Source: Limnomonas spitsbergensis
Lineage: Eukaryota; Chlorophyta; Chlorophyceae; Chlamydomonadales
DNA: 64,000 nucleotides
Direction of reading: 5' to 3'
Assembly: GCA_037349105.1 (NCBI GenBank)
Contig: JAYJMM010000113.1
Location: forward strand, 4,898,001-4,962,000
A program made the position numbers and the translations under genes. The notes below the pieces were generated by a model. That model worked only from the letters and a program-made list of their open reading frames with translations, did no database searches and had not been told where the DNA came from. This document shows, piece by piece, positions 31,201 through 43,194 of the stretch (within the stretch, counting starts at the first letter, position 1; the number at the start of each line of letters is the position of its first letter).

Positions 31201-32402
31201 CTCCTTGCCAACATTAGTCCATTTACATCCTAAAATGTTGCTTGAATTACCACTTGCCCCCCTGCCCCCCCACACTGAGGGTTTGGCTCCATTGGACACA
31301 CCCCGAAACCAGCTGAGTCATAATTGGTTGACTGTTGGCATGTCATCACCTAACGAATTGAAATATACCAGCAGAAGCGCCTTCATGAGCTGATAAAAAG
31401 CACCTCTGACACGCCCTGTAATTTTGAATTTTGACTGAGATATTTGAATTGTAATGGGTTCCGGAGGCGGGGCTGGGGGGGGTGGGGGGGGGTAGGCTCG
31501 TTGGGTGCTCCTTTTTTTATTTGGGGAAGGGGTCCCTGGCTTTTTTTTGCCCCCCCCTCGCCTTTCCCCTGTTTTTCTGCCCCTTTCACTTAGGCGCCCA
31601 CGCGGCCGAGCCTTTTTTTTGAGCAGGGCCCAGAGGTGGAACGTCATTGACAAATGATGTCCCGCTCCGTTTATTTTTATATACCTGTACATATACTGAT
31701 GTACGGTACCGGTACTGTATGTTACCCGAATATTGAGCGTGGGCTTTGAGTCAAAATAATGATGGGTTGAAGGGGTGGGGAATAATGCGCTGATGCAGTC
31801 CACCTGAACAGCGAAGGAAGCTGGACAGCACCTGCAGGAAAAAGTAAAACAAGAAACACATGCATGATACATGTGATCGTTCCTGACCCATTCTGCTCTG
31901 CTGTAGGTCACGATAAAGGCATCCCAACCTGGCACAGCCTAGTACTGACTTCATGCCTTGGCCCGCTCGGTCTCATCTCCCACCTAGTCACAAAGGTACA
32001 GGGAGGGCACAGGCAGGGCTGCTTATTTGGGGGAGCATAAGCTACAATTCAGCTACGTCATGGCCTGTCTTCGTTAGGGCCTTGTGCAGCAAAGGCGGGG
32101 CATGGCGCCATGGACCATGACCACCATGTCACTGTTTATGAAAGTGTGCAGCTTCCCACCTTTGAGGGGCAGTCAGGTGGCCACCACTGGGCCCATTGGG
32201 ATTTAACCTGGCCCGGCGCACGATCGGTTGCCCCAGCAGCAGTCAGCAGTCACCTTGATGAACCGAGCCCTGCCGGCCGTTTTATTGCTCAAGTGTAGCT
32301 GAACCAAGTTGCAATAGTCAGTGGATTGTTCATTTCATCTTGCCTCTTTTTCGTCTCCGACTCTCCCAGTGCTGTGTACAGCAGGCCTTGCTGTGGCAGT
32401 GA
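28210..32402 (+). CDS. ABA4: ABA4/DUF4281 family plastid membrane protein (neoxanthin-related)
   Basis: Five exons join in phase: 28210-28524, 28860-29019, 30751-30882, 31907-31995 and a short terminal exon 32382-32402 (tentative), for 238 residues. Residues 1-~70 are basic and Ser/Arg/Ala-rich like a chloroplast transit peptide. A helix around FLSPEAVTGIVMAMV is followed by MRSLWAFLPIALVYGILLA and a loop with PDSLSIILPGNLQEGL. Then come PQFFPKLEGI, a helix TAASWLIHVCAINMFLARGI, and near the end SCLGPLGLISHLVTK. This order (LMRS-P-ALLY, PKL-GI, AS-W-H-NLF-AR, GPLGLLSH) is the signature of the ABA4 family, needed for neoxanthin formation in plants. Catalysis by the family itself is not settled. 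Intron 2 carries a TTAA-flanked element and intron 3 LINE-tail DNA, which explains the 4.2-kb span. The last exon and the start are the weakest parts. Confidence 0.8.
28682..28830 (+). repeat. Dispersed repeat R1 (my label), copy in ABA4 intron 1
   Basis: It matches the order of the family: GCCGCCAGGCGGCCACCACT, a GGGGACCAAACC block, a CTTGC/GCAACA block and the end GATGTAGCTGCATTG-GCTGAAG. The family has at least eleven copies here, ~130-190 bp long, with no coding content; it is SINE- or MITE-like. Confidence 0.6.
29597..30123. mobile_element. TTAA-flanked inverted-repeat element (piggyBac-like MITE), 527 bp
   Basis: Left end: TTAA at 29593-29596, then GAGGTCGGTCACACTGCGTT. Right end, read inward: TTAA (30124-30127), then GGGGTCGGTCAGACTGCGTT. 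Both continue with CGTTTG-GGTTGCG and further AAACGC/GCGTTT repeats. The TTAA duplication is typical of piggyBac-type integration, although the terminal bases are not the common CCC. It has no coding capacity. It lies inside intron 2 of the ABA4-like gene. Confidence 0.75.
31290..31690 (+). mobile_element. LINE-tail related sequence in ABA4 intron 3
   Basis: The first part (CATGAGCTGAT ... TTCCGGAGGCGGGG) resembles 12125-12225. The second part has the tail module GCGCCCACGCGGCCGAGCC and GAGCAGGGCCCAGAGGTG, ending GTCATTGA. No intact coding sequence is present. Confidence 0.55.
32150..32300 (+). repeat. Dispersed repeat R1 copy in ABA4 intron 4
   Basis: It has the R1 blocks GGTGGCCACCACTGGGCCCA, a CGAGCCCTG block and the AAGTGTAGCTGAACCA end. 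It is degenerate compared with the copy at 44998. Confidence 0.55.
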
Positions 32403-35400
32403 GTGCCGCCCCAAGGTTCTACCGGCCTTTAGGCCAGATTGTAGCTGAAATGTAGCCGAACCACGCTACATGAAAAGTGTCAAACAGACAGCCTCGTTCT
32501 CACCAATTGTTTCACCATGCAATCTCTTAACCCCTTGTATTCCCCTAGTGGCACTACTTCTTTAAATGTGCTATAGCTACAATTTGGCTACAACCTGCGG
32601 CTGAGGGGCTAGGTACAGCCAGCCCTGCATCTTGTTGTCCCTGATAAGTGATGAGTGGTTGCACACACCTTCGCAGGCGCTGTGGAGGCCATCCAAGGAA
32701 CCCGTGGTCTTGAAGAGAGGCGACGGTGACATAACTCTCATGCCGTACCAATGAAATTTTGGTATATATATACCACCAGCCAGGCTGCGGACCGGTTGGA
32801 AGCTGTGCTTGTGTGCACCTGTGCAAACACCATATGCCCGTGTGTGTGTTCACTGTGTTACTGTATCAAAGCCAACACAGCAGCCCACAGCCTTTTCGTG
32901 CAGGCCAGACAGGGCGAACCGGGGGGACACCAGAGACATGTGTGTGATGACGAGCTACTTTTAATCTTGGCATTGTACGGCAGCTGTGAGGATTTCACCC
33001 AGTGCTATCCTCAGCCCCCATCACCAGCTTTTATGAAAAGCTGGTGCCAAGCCTGTCGAATATGCTGCCAGTCTCACCTCTCACTCAGCCAAGTAAGCAG
33101 CCGGTCTCACTGAAGGTGGACCTAGTAAGGCAGCTGTTCTTGCACACCTGTGCCATACTGCCTTGCCTGAACAACAGGCTACCCTTCTGACTTCGCTTAT
33201 GCTGATTTTTTTTTTAATACTACTCAGACCCCATGATCAAACCTTACAAAAGGAAAACCATCGGTAAAATATATCGTATATTTCGTTTTGTTTGGATCCT
33301 GTGTTGAGGAGGGAGTAAATTCTTATGACCTTGCTATCAGGGTGATTGGTAGCCTGGGTTTTTCCAGGGTGGATCGCTGTTTCGGCCCCAATGAACTGTT
33401 TTAAGTCAAAATTTCCAAACATAATGGAGGAGAGACTCTGGAGTGAAGGCGACAACATGTTGCTGTACCGGTACCTGCTAAGCCTTGCGCCCATACTGGT
33501 TGATTTCACCTTATTGCATGCCTTAGTTGTCCCAGGATTAATTACCGGTATCCTTGTTTCTTATCATGTTTCTTATCAAAGGCAGGAAACTCCATGGCAT
33601 ACGCGCTGTATAGGTATTGGCTCTCTTTTCGCCCGACTTGTTTCCCTCCCCACATCTGGGATGTTCAGGGTTCTCTTTTTCATTGTCCCGGAGGAAATCC
33701 TGAAGCAAGGACGAGTCTTGCTCAATCTTTGCCAAACTTCATTGAGCAAACTTTGGGTTCTGGAGGCCAGAATCTCGTCCCGAGTGGCATGATTTCATTG
33801 CCCCATTTCTCCCTTGGGACTGGTGGGCTCCTCTGGCAGAACCAGGAACCCAGATCTAAGTGCACCCTGTCTAAGTAGGGTTAAGCGTTCGCTGTGTCAG
33901 TCTACCGAGCGTTGTGACTGTTCTGGGACACGGTAGGGTTGTCGTGCAGAGTTTACACACTGATCGTTCCATCACTGTGAAGACTTATATTTTGTTGGCA
34001 CAACTGGTCGAGGCGCTAGTCCAGTAATTCAGCTGACATCCGTCGTTCCCGGCAATTCCGGCCAGCAAGCCGGATTCCCAAGGCCGAGTATTGCGTTGCG
34101 AGCAGGTGATGGCAGCTCTGCTTGCACTCTTTAAGTGATGTCGCCTATGCTCGGCACTGAACCGTTCTTCATCTAAGCAAGTAACCTTCTTATCGCTGCC
34201 GCAGCTCGTCCTATCGCAATGCAACATCGGAATGTGAAACCAGGCAAGCTAGCTAGCATGCATGCATGCATGCATGCAGGGCGCCTCGATTGGCTCAATG
34301 CACGAATGAAGGGGCCGAGTTAATTAGCATTGTTGGAGACACTTGTGCGTTGCGACAGTAGGGATAGTTTAGTGCGTCTCTCACTGGGCACAATGTGTCC
34401 ACCGGGGGAAATCAGAAAAACTCGTTTCCTGTGAGAAAGCAACCTGGAAAATTCCTGAAACCCAGTAGTCCAGGAACCCAGAGGGCCTTAGTGGTGTCTC
34501 TATACCAGGAGCACTAGTAAGCTACTGGTAGTATGCAATGACAGACTGCATGGAGTGCTGGCGGCGTCATGGCTGATACCAGTACCTGGTACCAGTGCTT
34601 TACTATGACTGATGATGCTGGCATGGTAGCACGATACAGCACAATCCGGCACAGGCTAAGCCGCATAGTTCTGCCAAGGTGAAGTTTTGCCAAGGTAGCA
34701 CGATAGTATGATACAACACGATACTACTCAGGGTTAGCCGGGGTGCACTGCCAATCCAAAGTGGCATGACTAGCATGACACAGCCCGATGCGGCGCATGT
34801 GCTGTGTAAACGATGCGGCGCATGTTTAGCCGGATTGTGTCATTATGCTTTTATGAATGCTGGTACCCACCTGATACCTGGGAGCCTGTAGTGATGGTTG
34901 GTTCCAGTACAACCCATTGATTTGTATCAGCCTTGTACTTTCCAGTACATGTCCAGTACAGATACCGGGTGCCTGGTACTGGTCCCATTCGCTGGTACTG
35001 GTAGTGGTGCCTGTAGCTGAACTGCTGTAGCTGAAGCATGCTGAACAAACAGCACAATATCAAAATTACTAAAAGCCAAAGGCATGATGATTAGGTGACC
35101 CCTACATTAATGCACATCCAACAGTATCGTTTAAACTCAAATAAAATATCCACCAGCATGAAGGACAAGGCGCCCCTGGATGATGGCTGTGTGCACGCGT
35201 TCACCCTTTTAGCCTTCCACTAATAACAGGGTTCAAAAGTCGCCATTTCAATAATGTATTTAGCCGGGGAGAGTCGTGAGAATATGAGAAAACCCCCGGC
35301 TGACGCCGGGGGCAGGGTCGGCCAAACCCCCATTTTCGCTGGGGTTTGCCGGGGAGGGGGGTCGCAAGATGGCCGGCCCATTTTCCCCGGCGCCGGCCCC

Positions 35401-35564
35401 GGCGTCACTACCCTAGGGTCTAGGGTGGCAAGATGTGAACACATATCTGCCGGCATGACCAACTGGCACGGGGGGGACCCTGGCATGATTGTGTGCACGC
35501 CTGGACTCCTGTTTGTGCAGCAGCCACATCAGCAGGGCATGGTTATGTCGCGCTTTCATCCAGC
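32403..35564. other. Repeat-rich intergenic stretch, no gene recognised with confidence
   Basis: Candidate splice-bounded frames exist at ~33030-33090 (FYEKLVPSLSNMLP before GTAAGC) and near 32900, but no gene can be assembled. A (GCAT)n microsatellite lies at ~34254-34278. From ~34500 to 35000 there are many GGTACC/CCAGTACC words and two AGCACGATA-type repeats. R1 fragments occur near 32430-32620. Around 35290-35400 there is a GC-rich cluster of hairpins. Confidence 0.4.
35293..35314. repeat. Strong GC hairpin
   Basis: CCCCCGGC and GCCGGGGG pair over 8 bp around the loop TGAC. It is followed within 80 bp by AAACCCC/GGGGTTT and GGCCGGC inverted pairs. The role is unknown. Confidence 0.65.
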
Positions 35565-36000
35565 GAGCCGCTAGGAGGAGAGATCGAGGATGAGGTGAGG
35601 GTGAAGTGTGGATTTAAGGGTGTGGAGAGTGAGTTTGGGGTTTGAATTGTCTGGGTCTCATACACTCAGCCAGTGATCTGCCAGGAGGAGATATTGGGGA
35701 TGAGATGAGGGCTAGGTGTGGGTTTGACAGTGTGGAGAAAGTGGGGACATTGATGTCGAGGTTTGGATTATTTGGTTCCCAAGCACACTCATCCAGTGAG
35801 CCGCTAGGAGGAGATATTGAGGATGAGTTGAGGGTTAAGTGTGGGTCTGACATTGTGAAGAAAGTTTGAAAATAGGGAGGTTTAGGTTTTTAAGGTTTGA
35901 ACAGTCTGGGTCTCATACACTCAGCCAGTGAGCTGCTAGGAGGAGAGATGGAGGATGAGGGGAGGGTGAAGTGTGGGTTTGAAAGTGTGGAAAGTGAGTT
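35565..36000. repeat. Four tandem ~110-130-bp repeats
   Basis: Each unit contains CCAGTGAGCCGCTAGGAGGA, GAGATATTGAGGATGAG and AAGTGTGGGTTTGA. Units start near 35563, 35670, 35793 and 35923 and differ by small indels. No frame is conserved across units. Confidence 0.85.
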
Positions 36001-36428
36001 GGTGGTTGTATAGGTTTCAACTTAAAGCAGCCCTGGTCTGCATTCCGGTCCTGAGCACGCACACAGCGAGAATATCAAGCTTGAGCATGCACCAGTCTGA
36101 TACCACTGATTTGATTTTCCATCCCTCACGTATAAAAATCAATCAATGCTCTGCCGTCAGGACATGCATTTGACAAGAACTCTAGCCTTCTAATTGAAAA
36201 CTGACGTAGAAGATCAAAAATCATTTTTTTAATGTACTTGTACTCATATTGCTCAACCCCAAACAGCATGAAGTATGAGTGAAGGCAAAGCACATCTATG
36301 TTAGATTAATGCTTTGTAGAAGCCCTCAGGTATAAACAGGTCAGGACAGGTCAGGTCTGGTTTTGCCGTGACAGGCATTACCTGGCTAGTCCGAAAGTCT
36401 GTCCAGGATGAGTGTTTATTTCAGTGCA

Positions 36429-36575
36429 TACCACCTCTGGGCAGCCACTTCTGGGCCGATGGGGACAAAATCTTGACCAGCCTGCGGCCGTTGGTCTGAA
36501 CAGCAGGGCTTGCTGCACAAAGCCCTACAAACTGAAGGCTGTGATGTGGCTGAGATGTAGCTGAATCATGCTAAA
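36429..36575 (+). repeat. Dispersed repeat R1 copy
   Basis: It has blocks GGGCAGCCACTTCTGGGCCG, GGGGACAAAATCTTGACCAG, CAGGGCTTGCTGCACAA and ends GAGATGTAGCTGAATC, in the family order. Confidence 0.6.
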
Positions 36576-36957
36576 ATGAACTGTGGCTCAAATGACTGTA
36601 GGAGCTCCCCTGGGAAAGGCATGCCCTGCATGGGGAGCGTCCTTGCGGCATCATCGTTTCAGTGGGCCCCAATGAAGGCCCCAGTGGGAGGGCTGCTGCC
36701 CTTGCTGATCATGAATGTGGCCAGACGGGAGGGCACTCGCCAACAAGTCACACGGTAGGCGACCTGACAACACATATGTATGCAAGCTCGTAACTGTGCG
36801 ATGAAGCTGCTGGGGGTAGGGCTGTCCCCTCAGCGCTAATACCTCCAGAGGAGGACGGAGGACACTCACTTATGGGCCACATGGCAGGTGATTGCATAAT
36901 GAAAACACGATGTAAAACTTGTTTTTATTATTGGATAGCACTTGACTTATGACGCCT

Positions 36958-37142
36958 GTCTGCAACGCACGCCTCAGCTACAATTCAGCTTCATCACGGC
37001 CTACGGCCGTGGGGGCCTGGTGCAGCAAGCCCTACTGCTACGACCTACGGCCATAGGCCGGTCAAGGTTTGGTCCCAATCGGCCCAGTAATGGCAGCCTG
37101 GTGAGCCCCCGAAGGTGCTCTGGCATGTACTAAAATAAACAC
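36958..37142 (-). repeat. Dispersed repeat R1 copy, inverted
   Basis: It is nearly the reverse complement of 44998-45180, including the flanking CCAGTGTTTATTTTA and the CCTACGGCCATAGGCCGGTC core. This is the best-matched pair of R1 copies in the window. Confidence 0.75.
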
Positions 37143-37193
37143 TGGTCTGCAGAGCCTATTACAGACTCTTGAACTACTGCTCCTACTGGTTTG

Positions 37194-37507
37194 CCGGACT
37201 CAATCGCCCTGGGCCTCCAGGACGGAATAATTTGCAGGGCTAAGAATCGTTGTCAGTGAATTGACTGCCCTGTTGTGCTTTTGCAAGCCAGACGTTGCGC
37301 GACAGGGCCAAGGCATTGGTGGCTGGAACCAAGCATGTCATGAAGGTGAACCGGACTCAATCGCCCTGGGCCTCCAGGACGGAATAATTTGCAGGGCTAA
37401 GAATCGTCGTCAGTGAATTGACTGCCCTGTTGTGCTTTTGCAAGCCAGACGTTGCGCGACAGGGCCAAGGCATTGGTGGCTGGAACCAAGCATGTCATGA
37501 AGGTGAA
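37194..37507. repeat. Recent 157-bp tandem duplication that copies part of an exon
   Basis: 37194-37350 and 37351-37507 are identical except for one T/C difference (CGTTGTC versus CGTCGTC). Each copy contains the 3' splice site CTTTTGCAAGCCAG and the first 59 nt of the exon at 37449. Only the second copy continues into the rest of the exon. Confidence 0.95.
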
Positions 37508-39529
37508 CCCTGAAGCGGCATCTGAGGCTGCAGGTACGGATCAGCCTATCTAGTTCAGGGTATAGGGTATGGGGTTGTGGTTAGGGATGAAGTTCGGGCC
37601 CTAGGAATCTTCCCAACTGCATTCCATGAGGCCTTGTGAAGTTTTTACAGTCCAACGGGGCATCACATTTGATGCATGGGACTTGTGCCCGTAAAACCGG
37701 TACAGGCACTAAATACGCTAGGACAGCGAGCGAAAACCAGTGACCCCCCTGGGCAAGCAACCAACACACAACCACCGAGCAGTAGAGTGGGAATAGACCC
37801 CATAGTGCATTAGCCCCAGCCATAAAACATGACGTGGGTGCAAAAGAGTTCGGTTGGACGCCTCCTAGTAAAGTTGAGAAGGAGACAAGAAAGTTTAAGT
37901 GAAATTTTTGAAGTCTGTGTAAAAACGGTGTGATGCATGAGCAAAACTACAGTGAGTTTGAGTATTTAAAAAATGTGTGAACTGGGTGAGAAACTGTGTG
38001 ACGCTTAACTTAAGTACCGGTAAGGAAAGTGTTTAAAAAGTGTGAACTCTGTGTAACAAAATTTATAAATCCGCCGAGGAAAGCAGTTGGAGCACTAGAA
38101 ATAAGCCCCGACAAGTCAAAAGCGACTTCCTCGCTGCCATTTGTACCTGTATGCACCATGTCAGTTTCTTGCTGCCTTTCCTCTTGACCTACAGGCCGCA
38201 TCATGGGGAAGGACAACTACGCCCATCCAGTCGCCCACCACCGCCCGGCCACTCACTTGCCCTATGGCGGCGAGCATGGTTCTGTCCGGTTGTATGCTGG
38301 AGGATGCGAGCATCACGAGGGAGGAGGTGAGACCTCAAAGCCTCAACCCTAACCCTGAACCCTAAATCCTTAGCACTCATTCCTAGGGGTGTGAGCATCA
38401 CGAGGGAGGCTGTGAGCCCAAGAGCTGCCGGGTGATGAGCTGGAAGCAATTCTGACAAGTAAACTGCAAGGGGCAAGTGCAACAGCATCCTCCATTCCTC
38501 AGCACAATCTTAGAATTTTAGGCGTTTCCAGCATTGCAAGTCTTAGAAAGAATGCTCACATTGTTGTATGGGCTTCCTACACCCGCTCTCATCTCATTGG
38601 GTAGAAGCAATTCACAAACGCACACCCTCAGAACGCTCCACATCCCCTACTTGCTCAGGCAGTGCATTCAAGCATGCCCTTCACCAAGCCAGTCACGCCA
38701 TCCGTCGTCCTGGCAGCACCGCCGCAGAGACAGCAGGTAGGGGAGCAGCAGTCAAATGAGTCCCATTCTCTCTGCTGCCAGCCTGCAAAATACAAATATT
38801 TGAAATCATTAATCGAAAGTCTGGCTCCCCCCCTCCCTGGCTTGAACGTGCATGCCATGAATTCGGTCTCTCAACAATTGATTTGGGGGTCAGCCTCCAG
38901 CTGTGCCCAAAAACCCTATACTAGGCATTTAGATAAAGGGGGGAAATCCGAGCACTCATTTTGATCTCTATGAGCCTGGCACTGCCTTTTGGAGGCTGCG
39001 GGGCGGCCATTACGCCTTGGTCATTTGGACCAAAAAGAATCGGCCTATTGCTGGTGGCCCAAACAGCAGAACTTGTTGCACCGAGCCCTGCTGTCGATAT
39101 AATGGGTTGTAGCTGAAGTGTTGTTCAGGCCTTGAGCAGGAAAAACTTAGTTCAGCACCCATACCAATCCCTTCGTGTGCCCAGGCCGAATTATGGGCAG
39201 GGAGAACTATGAGCACCCGTACCAACCATTGGCTGGCGGCGCTCGTCCAACACTGAGCCATATCTCCCGATCGCACTCACCGAAGACCCAGCCGTACACC
39301 CCCATTCCTCAAAGCGAAAGGTGAGCTCTTCTCTCTTTGATTCAGGGCTTCTCTACCTACAGAAATAAATGTATCTCCTGCTAAGAAAAAATCTAGCTCA
39401 AGACTCACCTAAGATTCCAAAACTAATTAAGCTCATTACAGCCGGGCACGGATGAGGGGTGGCACTTTGATTGAAGACAATGATGGGAATGATCCCACTG
39501 CAGCTATTGAAAATTGCACTGCAATTTAG
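37449..39529 (+). CDS. Unknown multi-exon gene (5' part not found) with a duplicated exon pair
   Basis: Five in-phase exons are seen: 37449-37533, 38195-38326, 38659-38736, 39185-39320 and 39442-39529 (stop TAG). The first and third encode short helical Ala-rich segments (TLRDRAKALVAGTKHVMKV; SAFKHALHQASHAIRR), both ending in an Ala-rich tail before a phase-1 junction. The second and fourth both begin GRIMG(K/R)(D/E)NY-HP. An ancestral exon pair was therefore duplicated. The last exon gives a short acidic tail (LIEDNDGNDPTAA). About 170 residues are covered. I find no known domain. A 5' exon candidate at ~36653-36754 could not be joined securely. The gene ends ~860 bp from the histone H4 stem-loop. 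Confidence 0.6.
39001..39125 (+). repeat. Dispersed repeat R1 copy in an intron of the unknown gene
   Basis: It has GCGGCCATTACGCCTTGGTC, TCGGCCTATTGCTGG, a CTTGTTGCACCGAGCCCTG block and the end GTTGTAGCTGAAG, in R1 order. Confidence 0.55.
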
Positions 39530-39654
39530 CTGAACCAGGAAAGGATGATGTTCAAGCGTGTCACATTCATTACCCATGGTTTGAACTCCAAATCTTCATT
39601 GTCCTGACAATTTCATAGTAGCCGCGTATGCATCAGGGTTTCTATAGTTTGTGC

Positions 39655-39860
39655 CATGACCGCATTTTGGAGGCCACTGGATGGCGTCAACAGGGGCCAA
39701 ATCTTCATCGGCCTACGGGCGGTGGCCGCAGCACAAGGGGTGCAGGAATCCTTGTCGGCTTTTGGCAGGGGTGTAGCTGCAGATGACGACAAACAGTACC
39801 ATGTCATGCCTGCCTGTTGCTTTCTCAGTGCCGCAGGTGAAGGCCCCAGCCATTTGTAGG
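39655..39860 (+). repeat. Dispersed repeat R1-like copy
   Basis: It has CATTTTGGAGGCCACTGG, GGGGCCAAATCTTCATCGGC and CTACGGGCGGTGGCCGCAGC blocks. It is more diverged than the others. No other gene was recognised between 39530 and 40382. Confidence 0.45.
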
Positions 39861-40382
39861 CAGCCCGGCTAGGTCCATCGCAAAACCTGTGGGCCCATGA
39901 AGCCTCCCGAGCAGGACCTGATGAGGGGCAGATCAACAGTTGGTAATGGTCGGGATTGGGGAGGACAGCTGTTGGCCCCGACCAGTGAAAATTCTCGATT
40001 TTGGGGAGAATGAGCAGGGGAGACAATGGATTACAGGTTAATGCAGGCTGGCATTTTTATTTTGCTGGCTGTAAGCCTGATTGGGGCTGAAACTTGGCCA
40101 GACAGACACATGCCCAATCAGCATGGCTAATTGCACATGGGGCATCCCACCAGAGGTCAGGAGCAATGTGGCCTGAAAAATAAACACCGCTGTTCAATCA
40201 TTTTCCTTGCACAAAGGCAACTTGACTCTCCATGCAGTGCTTCGTAGCTTCCAGTCATGAGTTTATGAATGATCGGACAGTAAACTGCGCAAATTATATA
40301 ATTTAAAGCGTAGTTAAGAGAAGTGTGCCATATGCTTCACTCGTCCGTCCCTTGGATGGTGTACTCATGCAGTCATGTTGGT

Positions 40383-41409
<1,027 letters not shown>

Positions 41410-41476
41410 GCATCCCACCAACAAGAGAGCTAAAGCCTCCCTACGTCTGTCCATCACAGATCCTAAACGCTTCTTA

Positions 41477-41492
41477 GGACCTCCAGTGGTCC
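41477..41492 (+). terminator. Histone H3 mRNA 3' stem-loop
   Basis: GGACCTCCAGTGGTCC has a 5-bp GGACC/GGTCC stem closed by a U-U pair and loop CCAG (or 6 bp with the flanking A-T). It is in the expected position downstream of the H3 stop. Confidence 0.75.
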
Positions 41493-41599
41493 TACCTCCA
41501 TCAAACCGGTGTTTTTCAACGCCAACAATTAATGAGTCCAAGCTGCCCCGAGCAGTGCTTGCTGTTCCTGTCCAGAATATCGTCCCTAGTGCAGTCTAG

Positions 41600-42640
41600 T
41601 AGCCTTCGCATATACCGTAGTACATGGTGTCAGCGGCAGCGCAGCAATACAGCCCTCTCATGGCAGCAGATATGCAGCTGGCAGTCAGCCAGGGCACTGG
41701 CGGCCGCACCTGGTGCTCTGATCTGCTGGGTGCATTAGAGGAGCAGGAGGCAGCCACCCCCACCTTGCGCGAGACAGCAGCTGCCCTACAGCGTCTACCC
41801 GTCACAGACGTGTTGGCACTCGTTGACGCAGCCTACGAGCAAGCACGGCTGGACGCAAGCGGCGGTGGGGACCCTACCACCGAGCACATATCTGCGGCGA
41901 CCTACCGCGCCTGGTTCCAGTCCACGGCGGGTGCCGTGCTGGCGCAAGCCAAGAGCCGCACTAGCCAGAGGGAGTGTGATTGTGTGCGCATAAATTTGCG
42001 ACTGCGGCTCGGCGCGATCAGCACGGCTGATACCATAGGACGGCGCAACGGCGAGCGGCACCCTGCTGCCAGCGGTGCTGGGCACGGGGGGATAGCGAGC
42101 AGGTGGAGGATGCGCTACATGTATGCTTCCAGTGCCCTAGTGTCAGGCAGTGGAGCAGTTACGGGAGCGGGGGTGGGCAGGTCCTCCGGGCGCTGCCACT
42201 AACTTCAACCAGCTGAGCAGGGGTGGGATGCACTTGTTTTTGTGGACTGTGCTGTGGGCATTGTTGAGGGTTAGTCTCTAGGGATTCTGAGGCGCCGGTC
42301 TCGTTTGCCTTTCCGGCCTTCTCTTTTGGTCCTTACTATTGTAGTTGTTGTTTGCCCCCTTTTTAGTTTCTTCTCTTCTCCCTTCTGATCAGTGGGGCGC
42401 GCCCTCGCGGCCAAGCAGGGGTGGGATACACTTGCTTTTGTGGCCTTTTTTTAGAGAAGCTTTGTTGAGGGCTAGTCTCTAGTGTTGGACTTGGTCTTCT
42501 TCGCCTACCCGGCCTCTCCTTTTGTTCCTTCCCCCCCCCTCTTCCTTTTAGTTTCTTCTTTTCTCCCTTCTGAATAGTTGGGCGCCTATGTGGCCGAGCT
42601 TTGAGCGGGCCCAGATGTGTAACGTGTCAGTAACGGTAGT
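41600..42640 (+). pseudogene. LINE 3' fragment with doubled tail
   Basis: The coding remnant begins MAADMQLAVSQG, then RTWCSDLLGALEEQ and LPVTDVLALVDAAYEQARLD, and after a frameshift VEDALHVCFQCP, in the order seen at 6274-7310. The tail has two successive copies of the GGGTGGGAT-CACTTG-TTTTGTGG block and of the pyrimidine tract (42217-42400 and 42415-42560). It ends with GCGGCCAAGC or GTGGCCGAGC modules. It begins only ~100 bp after the H3 stem-loop. It is a 5'-truncated, frameshifted copy. Confidence 0.65.
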
Positions 42641-42645
42641 AAACG

Positions 42646-43060
42646 TTGAGTAAACTATTGTCCATCTTGCTCTTGATACTGAACTTCGCTAAAACGGTTG
42701 AATCAACCTATCTAACTCAGTCCATGGGGAGACAAAACAATGTAGCCATGTTACCTGGCCTAAGGTCAGTACAGCCGCTACCTGTCAGAGAGGTGTTCGC
42801 TCTAGTTAATGCAGCTGCATACGAGCGGGTGCAGCTGGCAGAGGGGGCCCTGGAGATCCTGCCACTGAATACAGGTCTGCGGCTGCCTACCACACCTGGT
42901 TTCAGTCTACGGCGGGCGCAGGCCAGGGGCCGCACCAGCCAAAGGGAGTGTGCTTGCTTGCGCACGAACTTCAGGCTGCGGCTTGGCGCCGTCAGCCCGG
43001 CTGACACTCGAGGACGGCGCAGTCCAACCACTTCACTCCTAATACCACCGACCGCATAGC
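42646..43060 (+). pseudogene. Second LINE 3' fragment
   Basis: The frame contains LPVREVFALVNAAAYERVQLAEG and SQRECACLRTNFRLRLGAVSPADTRGRR-like blocks, parallel to the preceding fragment (SQRECDCVRINLRLRLG). The Cys/His end is missing. The surrounding DNA has no other coding content. Confidence 0.55.
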
Positions 43061-43194
43061 GACTGCATGCTAAGAGGTCGTAGCTCCTCTCAAATTCCTA
43101 TGGGACCGCAACCTCCACCAGGTCCACGTGCTCTCGCACATCTGGTTTTGCCACCGCAAGGAAATCCTCTGGCACCTGACCCTGTATGTGGTGA

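Noticed and set aside
31166..31393. Alternative fourth exon of the ABA4-like gene after the acceptor at ~31167
   Set aside because: It is phase-compatible but encodes no family motif, whereas 31907-31995 gives the conserved GPLGLISH segment in phase.
33346..33792. 148-residue plus-strand ORF
   Set aside because: No recognisable motif, atypical composition and no splice-supported neighbours; not enough to call a gene.
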